A stretch of 64,000 nt of DNA from Flavipsychrobacter sp. (GTDB taxonomy: Bacteria > Bacteroidota > Bacteroidia > Chitinophagales > Chitinophagaceae): positions 372,001 to 436,000 of the forward strand of contig JAEUVF010000013.1 of NCBI GenBank assembly GCA_016787265.1. The letters run 5' to 3'. A program made the position numbers and the translations under genes. How positions within the stretch are numbered: the first letter of the stretch is position 1; every line of letters begins with the position of its first letter. The notes under the pieces are model-generated. The model had not been told where the DNA came from. It was given only the letters and a program-made list of their open reading frames with translations, and did not search any database. Of the stretch, positions 1 to 7,419 are shown in pieces.

Positions 1-154
1 TGAAGAAGTTTACAGGAATGCTTTGGGAAGAAAACCAATGAATGAGGAACTTAAACTGGCCAGTAAGGAATTGGGAAATAAACCCGGCCAGGAAGCAATT
101 ATGGATTTTCTCTGGATTATGGCCATGCATCCTGAATTTCAATTAATTTACTAA
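1..154 (+). CDS. DUF1553-type protein, C-terminal fragment
   Basis: Only the last 50 or so codons lie in the window; reading starts at base 2 and ends at the TAA at 152-154. The visible pattern (YRNALGRKP near the start, then a hydrophobic FLWIMAMHPEF segment at the end) is the typical tail of the DUF1549/DUF1553 family of secreted planctomycete-type proteins, where the same region reads roughly LW.L.NS.EF. The family's biochemical role is not established. It usually sits beside a DUF1501 gene, as here, with only 14 bp between stop and next start. The assignment rests on a short tail plus gene context. Confidence 0.6.
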   Translation, partial: EEVYRNALGRKPMNEELKLASKELGNKPGQEAIMDFLWIMAMHPEFQLIY

Positions 155-168
155 TCAAGCCCATCACC

Positions 169-1608
169 ATGTCAAGTTCAAAATGGAACCGGCGTAAATT
201 TCTACAACAATGTTCAGGAGCCAGTCTGGCTGCTATGGCAGCCGGTGCTCCTATCGCCGGGTGGTTACCTGGTTGTAAGCCGGTTAATAAAATCAATTCC
301 TCTGCGGATACAGTCATCCTGCTATGGATGGCTGGAGGAATGGCACATACTGAAACCTTTGATCCCAAACGATACAGTCCTTTTGAAAAAGGAATGGATG
401 CCAACCGCGTGTTAAGCACCTTCCCGGCCGTACCAACCAGTCTGGATGGTATTTATTTTTCAGAGGGACTTGAAAAAATTGGGCAGGTGATGGATAAAGG
501 GACCCTGATCCGTTCCTATACGGCAGCGGATATGGGACATATTCTGCATGCCCGCCACCAATACCACTGGCATACCTGTTATGAACCTCCGCAAACTGTA
601 GCTGCTCCGCATATTGGTGCATGGATCGCCAATTTGCTGGGACCCCAAAACCCCGTGATTCCGGCCTTTATAGATATTGGACAACGCTTTTCTGTTGGAG
701 AAGCAGAAGAATTGAAAGCGTTCCATACTGCCGGATTTTTAGGGAATGAATTTGGGCCGTTTTTAATACCGGATCCATCGCAGGGATTGGATGCAGTTCG
801 CCCACCAGTTGGTATGGATGCAAAACGTTTCGAAAAAAGAAATCAGCTTTACACAGAACTGGTCAATCAAAGTCCGCTTGGTGAATTTGGAAGTGATTAT
901 CAGAAAGAATCCCTGAAGCGATCCATGGAACAATCTTACCGGTTGCTGAATTCTCCGGAAGCAAAAGCGTTTAATTTAAGTCTTGAACCCAAAGAATCCT
1001 ATGATATCTATAATACCGGAAGATTTGGCCTGGGTTGTCTCATGGCCAAACGACTAACCCAACAGGGAGCCCGCTTCATTAGTGTAACCACCGAATATGA
1101 GCCCTTCTTTGGTTTTGATACTCATGAGAATGGTCATACCAGAATGATTGATATGAAAAAAATGATTGATGCGCCCATTGCCCAGCTCATTAAAGATCTG
1201 GAACAGTCGGGACATCTCGACCGGACCCTGATCATCCTGGCAAGTGAATTCAGCCGGGATATGATGGTGGAGGGCAAGCCTGATCTGAAAGTTCAGGAAC
1301 AGGTGGATCAACCGGATATTTTACATGATATGAAGTTCTACGGCATGCATCGTCATTTTACTGATGCCGGCTCTGTACTGCTTTTTGGAGGAGGAATCAG
1401 GAAAGGATTTGTCTATGGCAAAACTGCAGATGAGCGCCCCTGCAAAACCATAGAGAATCCTGTTCGGATAGAGCAGCTGCATCAGACAATCTATCATTGC
1501 CTGGGTATTCCTGAAGAAACGCAGGTAGAAATAGAACAACGACCTTTTTATACGACTCCGGATGGCAAAGGAAAAGCGATTCCAGAATTATTAATTAATA
1601 ACGCCTGA
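169..1608 (+). CDS. DUF1501 family protein, Tat-exported
   Basis: 479 residues. The N-terminus carries a twin-arginine signal (N-R8-R9-K-F-L) followed by an Ala/Gly-rich hydrophobic stretch, so export of a folded protein through Tat is expected. The body matches DUF1501, a family with an alkaline-phosphatase/sulfatase-like fold: LWMAGGMAHTETFDPK near residue 50, a central FGLGCLMAKRL segment, and a late LLFGGGIRKGFVYG segment. The usual metal-ligand His and Asp residues appear plausible (FDTHENGH, ASEFSRD). Substrate and reaction are unknown for the family. It is the second gene of a four-gene operon with DUF1553, a cytochrome c propeller protein and DUF1080, a set common in Planctomycetes and some Bacteroidota. 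Confidence 0.85.
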   Translation: MSSSKWNRRKFLQQCSGASLAAMAAGAPIAGWLPGCKPVNKINSSADTVILLWMAGGMAHTETFDPKRYSPFEKGMDANRVLSTFPAVPTSLDGIYFSEGLEKIGQVMDKGTLIRSYTAADMGHILHARHQYHWHTCYEPPQTVAAPHIGAWIANLLGPQNPVIPAFIDIGQRFSVGEAEELKAFHTAGFLGNEFGPFLIPDPSQGLDAVRPPVGMDAKRFEKRNQLYTELVNQSPLGEFGSDYQKESLKRSMEQSYRLLNSPEAKAFNLSLEPKESYDIYNTGRFGLGCLMAKRLTQQGARFISVTTEYEPFFGFDTHENGHTRMIDMKKMIDAPIAQLIKDLEQSGHLDRTLIILASEFSRDMMVEGKPDLKVQEQVDQPDILHDMKFYGMHRHFTDAGSVLLFGGGIRKGFVYGKTADERPCKTIENPVRIEQLHQTIYHCLGIPEETQVEIEQRPFYTTPDGKGKAIPELLINNA

Positions 1609-1622
1609 AATTTAAAGAATGC

Positions 1623-4271
1623 ATGTTTAACCGTACCGGTTTAATCCAGTTGCTGATTGTAATATTCGTATTCGCGGCCTGTAAAGATAAATCACCCGGC
1701 TATACAGTTCCTTCCGATCCAAAACTGGCAGCTTTGCAGTTGCCGGAAGGATTTCGGGCTGAACGATTATTCGGGCCTTCGGAAAATGAGGAAGGTTCCT
1801 GGGTTGCCATGACTTTTGATAATAAAGGACGGCTCATTGCTTCTGATCAGTATGGTGGTTTGTATCGTATGACCATCCCTGTTATCGGAGATACGGTTAA
1901 TAAAGTGGTGGCAGAGCCATTACGTGTCGACAATTTCAATTTCGGCTATGCGCATGGGTTACTCTATGCATTTAATAGTTTGTACGTAATGGTGAATCAT
2001 GGTGGTGATAGCAGTTATCCTAAAAGCAGTGGCCTGTACCGGCTGCAGGATACCAATAACGATGATCAGTATGATTCTGTAACCTTGTTAAAAGCATTGG
2101 AAGGAGAAGGAGAACATGGCCCTCATTCCATTGTGCTGGCACCCGATCAGCAATCGCTTTTTGTAATTGCAGGAAATTTCACCAGACTGCCGGAGATGAA
2201 AACCTATCGCAGTTCAGCTAATGCTCAACTGGATAATCTGATACCATTGTTACGTGATCCGAATGGGCATGATAATACAGTTGGGATGCTTGGAGGCTGG
2301 ATTGCTAAAGTTGATTCAACCGGTAAAGATTGGGAACTCTATGCATCCGGTTTCAGAAACCCTTTTGATCTTGCATTTAATGATGCCGGTGATATGTTTA
2401 CCTATGATTCCGATATGGAATGGGATATGGGTACCCCCTGGTACAGGCCAACAAGAATCTGTCATGTAACCAGTGGCAGTGAATTGGGCTGGCGCCCGGG
2501 AACAGCGAAATGGCATTCCTCCTTTTCGGATTCCCGTCCTGCAGTGTTAAATATCGGACAGGGTTCACCAACCAATATGGTATCCGGTAAGGATGCAGCC
2601 TTCCCTGAAAAATACCGCCAGGCTTTATTTGCCTTTGACTGGAGTTTTGGTATTATTTATGCTATCTGGCCCACTCCATCCGGAAGTACGTATACAGCAA
2701 AGGGTGAAGAATTTGTTTCGGGCTCTCCATTACCGCTAACGGATGGCGTTATCGGACCGGATGGTGCCCTGTATTTTTTAACTGGTGGGCGGCGCCTGGA
2801 GTCTGATCTATACAGAGTTTATTACGGTGATGGACACCTGAAAAAGGAAGAACTAGCCAAGCCGGAACTTAGCCCGGAAAACAGCCTTCGCAGACAGTTG
2901 GAAGGGTTTCATGTTAATCCGGATGATAAGGGAAGGGAACTTGCATGGAGCCACCTGGACCATGCGGATGCCGGTATCCGTTTTGCTGCAAGGAAAATTT
3001 TGGAAAGATCTCCGCTGAATACCTGGAAGCCAGAACTGACAGCTGCAACAGAACCCGCTAAACTTGTACAAGCTACTTTGGCGTTGGCTAAAAAGACGGA
3101 TACAAAACCGGATTGGACTATTGTAAAAAATATCCTGAACAAAATCCCCTTCCGGGAAATCGATCGGCTGCAACAACTGGACCTTATCCGGGCAGTTGAA
3201 ATCATGTTAAGCCGTTCCACAAAGCCTGACGAAAGAACCCGAAATGAACTGGTCAGTTATTTTGGCGCCTATTTCCCACTTCCCAAAGAACCGCTTTATA
3301 ACCGGCAGCTGAGCAAAGTACTGGTTTATCTGGAAGACAGTTCCGCTATCAAAGCTACAGTTCAATTGATGCTGGAGCCGCAGGAAGAGGGTTGGGTGGA
3401 AGAAGAAAATCTGACCAGTTCAGCCGACCTGATCATGCGTAACCCGGACTATGGAATGGGGATTGCAGGAACACTCGCAAAGTTTCCGCCGCAAAACCAG
3501 ACCTATTACGCAACAGTATTGAGCCAGGTAAAAAGTGGAATGAATGAGTCGTTGATGCAGGATTATTTTTCCTGGTTTACAAAGGCTTTCCAATTTCAGG
3601 GCGGGCATAGTTATGCCGGTTTTATTAACCTGGCAAGAAAACAGGCATTGAACGGTATTCCCAGGAAAAGGTTTGACTATTTCAATAACCTTTCAGGCGA
3701 TTCCATTGCGAATCGGCCGGTGGTGGCGCAATCCGGAAAGGCTGTTCAGCCTGAAGGACCAGGTCGCAACTGGACGGTAGAGGATGCCATGAAATATGTG
3801 GACAGTGGAATGAGCAAACGGAATTTCGAGAGAGGACAGGGACTCTTCGTAACCAGTTTGTGCGCATCCTGTCATACAATGAAGGGAGATGGAGGGGTAA
3901 GCGGCCCTGATCTAACGCAGTTGGGTACCCGCTTTTCTTACAGGGATATGCTCGAAGCCATAATAGAACCCAGTAAAAGCATATCGGATCAATATGGCGC
4001 TACGGTTTTCTATTTGCGAAACGGTAAAACCATAATGGGACGATTAATTGAGGAAGATGAAAACGTTTATACCATTGCCCAGAATCCATTTGCGCCCCAG
4101 GAACACCGGACAGTTTCCAGGACAGAAGTAGTCCGGACCCGGTTGTCAGAAATTTCTCCGATGTTGCCCAACATGGTTAACCGCCTGAATGCGGAAGAAT
4201 TAAAGGACCTGCTTGCGTATTTGAAAACCGGAGGAAACCGGGAGGATAGTTTATTCAGTACAAAAAAATAA
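1623..4271 (+). CDS. Propeller/HEAT/cytochrome c lipoprotein (planctomycete-type membrane-bound dehydrogenase)
   Basis: 882 residues. A lipoprotein signal ends at FAAC (Cys20). Residues about 40-400 form a sorbosone-dehydrogenase/PQQ-like beta-propeller (SGFRNPFDLAFND, LTDGVIGPDGALYFLTGG). Residues about 420-690 look alpha-helical and HEAT-like. A cytochrome c-type domain follows with CASCH at residues 747-751 and the family heme-binding pattern GPDLTQLGTRFSYRDMLEAI. This order matches the planctomycete-type putative membrane-bound dehydrogenase plus heme-binding domain. By inference it oxidises a sugar or sugar alcohol at the cell surface or in the periplasm and passes electrons to the C-terminal heme. 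It starts 14 bp after the DUF1501 stop and ends 4 bp before the DUF1080 gene. Confidence 0.85.
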   Translation: MFNRTGLIQLLIVIFVFAACKDKSPGYTVPSDPKLAALQLPEGFRAERLFGPSENEEGSWVAMTFDNKGRLIASDQYGGLYRMTIPVIGDTVNKVVAEPLRVDNFNFGYAHGLLYAFNSLYVMVNHGGDSSYPKSSGLYRLQDTNNDDQYDSVTLLKALEGEGEHGPHSIVLAPDQQSLFVIAGNFTRLPEMKTYRSSANAQLDNLIPLLRDPNGHDNTVGMLGGWIAKVDSTGKDWELYASGFRNPFDLAFNDAGDMFTYDSDMEWDMGTPWYRPTRICHVTSGSELGWRPGTAKWHSSFSDSRPAVLNIGQGSPTNMVSGKDAAFPEKYRQALFAFDWSFGIIYAIWPTPSGSTYTAKGEEFVSGSPLPLTDGVIGPDGALYFLTGGRRLESDLYRVYYGDGHLKKEELAKPELSPENSLRRQLEGFHVNPDDKGRELAWSHLDHADAGIRFAARKILERSPLNTWKPELTAATEPAKLVQATLALAKKTDTKPDWTIVKNILNKIPFREIDRLQQLDLIRAVEIMLSRSTKPDERTRNELVSYFGAYFPLPKEPLYNRQLSKVLVYLEDSSAIKATVQLMLEPQEEGWVEEENLTSSADLIMRNPDYGMGIAGTLAKFPPQNQTYYATVLSQVKSGMNESLMQDYFSWFTKAFQFQGGHSYAGFINLARKQALNGIPRKRFDYFNNLSGDSIANRPVVAQSGKAVQPEGPGRNWTVEDAMKYVDSGMSKRNFERGQGLFVTSLCASCHTMKGDGGVSGPDLTQLGTRFSYRDMLEAIIEPSKSISDQYGATVFYLRNGKTIMGRLIEEDENVYTIAQNPFAPQEHRTVSRTEVVRTRLSEISPMLPNMVNRLNAEELKDLLAYLKTGGNREDSLFSTKK

Positions 4272-4275
4272 CAAC

Positions 4276-4989
4276 ATGCTTCAAAAAGTTGGATATCGTT
4301 TGTATTCCTGGTGTTTCTTGAGCATAGTTATACTGGCATCTTGTGAAACATCACCAGTAAAAAATGAACCGTCAAAACATCTTTTTGATGGAGTCAGTTT
4401 TTCAAATTGGGAAGGAGATACCAGTTACTGGAAAATCAGGGATAGTGTCATTTGGGGAGAGGTTACGCCTGAGCATCCGCTGGAACATAATACCTTTCTG
4501 ATTTATACCGGAACCTTACCATCAGATTTTGAGCTGACAATGGAATACAAGATAAGCGACCAGGGAAATAGCGGTGTTCAGTATCGTAGTCAGGAAGTGC
4601 CGGGGCTGAAGTATGCCCTTAAAGGATACCAGGCTGATATAGACGGAGCCAATACCTATACTGGTCAGAACTATGAGGAGCGGGGGAGAGGTTTTCTGGC
4701 AAAAAGAGGGGAGTCTGCAGAACTTAAATCAGGACTGCCTCCACAGATACTCGACAGTTTAGGTACCCGGGAGGAACTTCGAAATGCGATCAATACTACT
4801 GACTGGAATGAGTTAGTAATTCGGGCAGAAGGATTTCGACTCGAGCATTTTATCAATGGGAAAAAAATGAGTTCGGTGCTGGATAGGGATACCATCAACA
4901 GATCAGTTACCGGATTACTTGGATTACAACTCCATGTAGCTCCTCAGATGTGGGTTCAGTATAAGAATATTCGCTTGAAACAGCTATAA
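4276..4989 (+). CDS. DUF1080 (3-keto-disaccharide hydrolase-like) lipoprotein
   Basis: 237 residues with a lipoprotein signal (ILASC, Cys23). The rest is one DUF1080 lectin-like jelly roll: HLFDGVSFSNWEGD near residue 35, FELTMEYKISDQGNSGVQYRS around residue 90, and a closing beta strand VQYKNIRLKQL. Some DUF1080 members hydrolyse 3-keto-glucosides made by sugar 3-dehydrogenases, which fits an operon encoding a cytochrome-coupled dehydrogenase-like protein. The substrate cannot be read from sequence. It is the last gene of the operon; its stop lies 2 bp from the end of the opposing protease gene and no terminator separates them. Confidence 0.85.
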   Translation: MLQKVGYRLYSWCFLSIVILASCETSPVKNEPSKHLFDGVSFSNWEGDTSYWKIRDSVIWGEVTPEHPLEHNTFLIYTGTLPSDFELTMEYKISDQGNSGVQYRSQEVPGLKYALKGYQADIDGANTYTGQNYEERGRGFLAKRGESAELKSGLPPQILDSLGTREELRNAINTTDWNELVIRAEGFRLEHFINGKKMSSVLDRDTINRSVTGLLGLQLHVAPQMWVQYKNIRLKQL

Positions 4990-4991
4990 GA

Positions 4992-6086
4992 TCAATAACT
5001 CATTACATTGTAAATGCATTCCTCGATCCGTTTAATCTGCATTACCCGGTCAATCCCTTTAACCGGAGAATTGCTTTGAATACGAATGGTAGTACTGCTA
5101 TCCTGTTTCAGAGAGTCCAGTGCTCTGAAAATATTTTTGCTCTGGCTGCTGAAAACAACGCCTTCAGCGGTAACCTGTTTGCCACTCAGTACACCTATAA
5201 TTTCACCATGCTGGTTGAAAATAGGACCTCCTGAATTACCGGGGTTGGCAGAAATGGCAATCTGGTAGGTAACCGTATCACCATTATAACCGGTTTTGGC
5301 ACTCAGGTAGCCTTCATTGTAAACAATTTCTGTACGGGGGAATCCCAGTGTGAAAATTTGTTCTCCAAGATCTGCTTTAGCTTTGCGGATACCATAAGGC
5401 AGGTGGCGAACCTGCTCAAAACGGGGATCTTCAATTTTCAAAATGGCTATATCTGTATGATCGTTTACATGAAGTGTTTTTGCCTTGAAGTATTCGCCCT
5501 TTGTATTAACGATATATACTGAATCAGCTTTCGCAACCACGTGCGCAGAAGTTACCAGGTAGCCTTTGCCGTCTATCAGAAAACCAGTGCCGCCAAATTT
5601 GCCAGGTGTAGCAGGACGGTTGGGCGCATGCTTTAAAGTATTGATCTCGTTCTGGGTTTGTTTCTGACTGATCTTAACCGTGTTGATTTCCTTTTTAAGC
5701 TGGGCTATATCAGAAGGATTGCTTTTGGGAGTGAAATAGGTTACCAGTCCGGAAATTGCCAGTGCCGTAATACCTGCAATGGAAGCGGCCAGGGCAAATA
5801 CCTTTTTATACTTGTCAACCAACTGGATAACTTTCACTTTTGGCTGGGCCGGCTTGATTTCTCCCTTGCTGATCAGTTCATTATGAATGTCATAAAGTGA
5901 ACTCTGGAACTGTTTCCGGTTGCCGAAATTTTCCATTTGTTGCAGAAAGACCTGATGCTCAACTACCAAATGGTCGATATCCGGATTGGAAGCACGCAAC
6001 TGCTCAAAATGAAGCCTTTCTTCCTGACTCATTTTATGATTCAGGTAACGTTCAACAGCCTCCAGTAACTGCATGTCTTCTCTCAT
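4992..6086 (-). CDS. Anti-sigma-like domain fused to trypsin/HtrA-like serine protease
   Basis: 364 residues. Residues 1-90 are charged and helical (AVERYLNHKMSQEERLHFEQL), resembling the cytoplasmic N-termini of Bacteroidota anti-sigma factors. Residues about 95-117 form one membrane segment, 125-152 a likely coiled coil, and 165-330 a trypsin-like domain with His182 (TSAHVV), Asp212 (HTDIAIL) and Ser285 (GNSGGP). No PDZ domain is visible. Expected topology is N-in with the protease in the periplasm. Its start overlaps the stop of the upstream ECF sigma gene by 4 bp (ATGA), so translation is probably coupled. I infer a membrane partner of the sigma factor with a periplasmic protease output or sensor. 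It could instead be simply an anchored protease in a sigma-regulated operon. Confidence 0.8.
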   Translation of the reverse strand: MREDMQLLEAVERYLNHKMSQEERLHFEQLRASNPDIDHLVVEHQVFLQQMENFGNRKQFQSSLYDIHNELISKGEIKPAQPKVKVIQLVDKYKKVFALAASIAGITALAISGLVTYFTPKSNPSDIAQLKKEINTVKISQKQTQNEINTLKHAPNRPATPGKFGGTGFLIDGKGYLVTSAHVVAKADSVYIVNTKGEYFKAKTLHVNDHTDIAILKIEDPRFEQVRHLPYGIRKAKADLGEQIFTLGFPRTEIVYNEGYLSAKTGYNGDTVTYQIAISANPGNSGGPIFNQHGEIIGVLSGKQVTAEGVVFSSQSKNIFRALDSLKQDSSTTIRIQSNSPVKGIDRVMQIKRIEECIYNVMSY

Positions 6087-6652
6087 ACTTCCAGGTTTTT
6101 ATATTGGGCGAAGAATATTTTTTTCAATCGGGTAAGGCATTTATATTTCTGCGTTTTTGCATTGTCAGCATTGGTATATCCAAAAGCAGCTGCAATTTCA
6201 ATCATGGATTTTTTTTGCAGGTAAAACGCATCCAATAAACTTCTGCAGGGTTCACCCAGGCTATTCATGGCTTTTTCCATTAAATGGAAAGCCTGGTCCT
6301 GCTGTTCAAAACTCTCCAGATCGTCTTCGACTGCAATCCAGGAATCCGTGCCTTCCAGTTCCGGAACAAAGCGCTGTTTTTGAGTTAATTTTTTGAGCCA
6401 GAGCCTCCTGCATATAGAATATATGTAGGTTTTCAACTGACAGCTTAACTCAAATTCACCGGATTTCACTTTTTCAAACAATACTACCATTGCTTCCTGG
6501 AACACATCCCGGGCATCGTCAACTGATCCGTTATTATTGAGTATCAGTGTTTGAATCATTCCGAAATGTTCCCTGTAAAGGGTAATAGTAGCGGCTCGAT
6601 CGTTCCTGGCCAATCCTTCCAACAATGCTTTTTCTATCGGATCCGAAGTCAC
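6083..6652 (-). CDS. ECF RNA polymerase sigma factor
   Basis: 189 residues. Region 2 is visible as DARDVFQEAMVVLFEKV followed by LKTYIYSICRRLW, the core-binding and -10 recognition helices. Region 4 is at the C-terminus (MIEIAAAFGYTNADNAKT and then KCLTRLKK). It belongs to the sigma-70 ECF group that controls extracytoplasmic responses. The next gene on the same strand overlaps by 4 bp and encodes an anti-sigma/protease fusion, which by position is its likely partner. The 137 bp upstream separate it from a divergent small lipoprotein gene, so both promoters lie there. The regulon is unknown. Confidence 0.9.
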   Translation of the reverse strand: MTSDPIEKALLEGLARNDRAATITLYREHFGMIQTLILNNNGSVDDARDVFQEAMVVLFEKVKSGEFELSCQLKTYIYSICRRLWLKKLTQKQRFVPELEGTDSWIAVEDDLESFEQQDQAFHLMEKAMNSLGEPCRSLLDAFYLQKKSMIEIAAAFGYTNADNAKTQKYKCLTRLKKIFFAQYKNLEV

Positions 6653-6789
6653 TATTCAATATTTAATACTCAAAATAACAAATAGTAACCCTGAAAAAAA
6701 TCTTGATTTTTTTTTTGAGCGGGCAGGTTACCTTTTTCCAATTCCGGTATAAATGTCAAATCATTCATTCAAAACAAAACGAAGAACAA

Positions 6790-6999
6790 ATGAAAAAGGT
6801 CCTGTTCGTACTGGCTATCGCCGCTTTCGCTGCTTGTAACAATGCTGCTGAAACTGCTACTGAAGCTACTGAAGCTGCTGTAGATTCAACTGTTGCTACT
6901 GTTGAAGCAGTTGCTGATAGCGCTAAAGCTTCTATCGACTCTACTGCTGCTGCAGCTGTTGACAGTGCTAAAGCTGCTGTTGATTCTCTGAAAAAATAA
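6790..6999 (+). CDS. Small Ala-rich repeat lipoprotein (69 aa)
   Basis: I chose the ATG at 6790 because it begins a clean lipoprotein signal (MKKVLFVLAIAAFAAC, Cys16); an upstream in-frame start would add 29 non-signal residues. The mature part is almost only Ala, Val, Thr, Ser, Asp, Glu and Lys, with AVDS- and DSAKA-type repeats spaced as in an amphipathic helix or trimeric coiled coil, as in Braun-type or alanine-zipper lipoproteins. No enzymatic role is suggested. It stands alone, divergent from the ECF sigma gene, and is followed by strong nested hairpins ending in a T tract. It may be an abundant structural or envelope-stress lipoprotein. Confidence 0.7.
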   Translation: MKKVLFVLAIAAFAACNNAAETATEATEAAVDSTVATVEAVADSAKASIDSTAAAAVDSAKAAVDSLKK

Positions 7000-7017
7000 G
7001 AATTTTCATATGGCAAG

Positions 7018-7106
7018 CAATCGTTAGAGGCCGTCCTGATCTCAGGATGGCATTCTTTAAACGATTGTAAGAGAGGTCGTTACCTAATGGTATCGACCTT
7101 TTTTTT
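7018..7106 (+). terminator. Nested hairpins with intrinsic terminator
   Basis: An 8-bp outer stem (CAATCGTT at 7018-7025 with AACGATTG at 7060-7067) encloses a 10-bp inner stem (7030-7039 with 7042-7051, one G-U pair). Just downstream, AGGTCG (7074-7079) pairs with CGACCT (7094-7099), with TACC/GGTA pairing inside the loop, and runs into TTTTTTTT. The last hairpin is a standard terminator for the small lipoprotein gene. The nested element before it is more than termination needs and may be a stabilising 3' UTR or a small RNA. Confidence 0.7.
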
Positions 7107-7419
7107 ATTGTTGTTGAAGATGTACTTGTGATTGTTTAGGGGATCTACGGACGGACAAATGAAAATATACGAATATTTAATATTTAATGGTTATTAGGTA
7201 GTTTAATTAGAATATTTTCTATAGTTTGGCGTTAGTATTAAATCCGATCCTTTGTCCAAAAAGTCCACTTATGAAAACAACTGTACCCAGCACCATGTAT
7301 TCTGGTCTACAAAACCCGGGAACCAGTTTCACTCAATTATCATTTTTTAGCTTTTCTGTATTCAGGTAATCCGGCGATTGATTTTCGTCGTATCTCTTCT
7401 TTTACCAAATCCTGTATTC
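7107..7419. other. AT-rich intergenic region without a clear gene
   Basis: About 310 bp between the terminator of the small lipoprotein gene and the T9SS cargo gene. It is AT-rich at first (7150-7230) and holds no tRNA-like fold or recognised RNA. A 32-codon ORF at 7271-7369 has no visible support. The region presumably holds the promoter for the 7420-14508 cluster, but I could not pick a convincing TAnnTTTG box. Confidence 0.5.

Noticed and set aside
7271..7369. 32-codon ORF in the intergenic region before the T9SS cluster
   Set aside because: No ribosome-binding site, domain, signal peptide or other support; an ORF this short is expected by chance.
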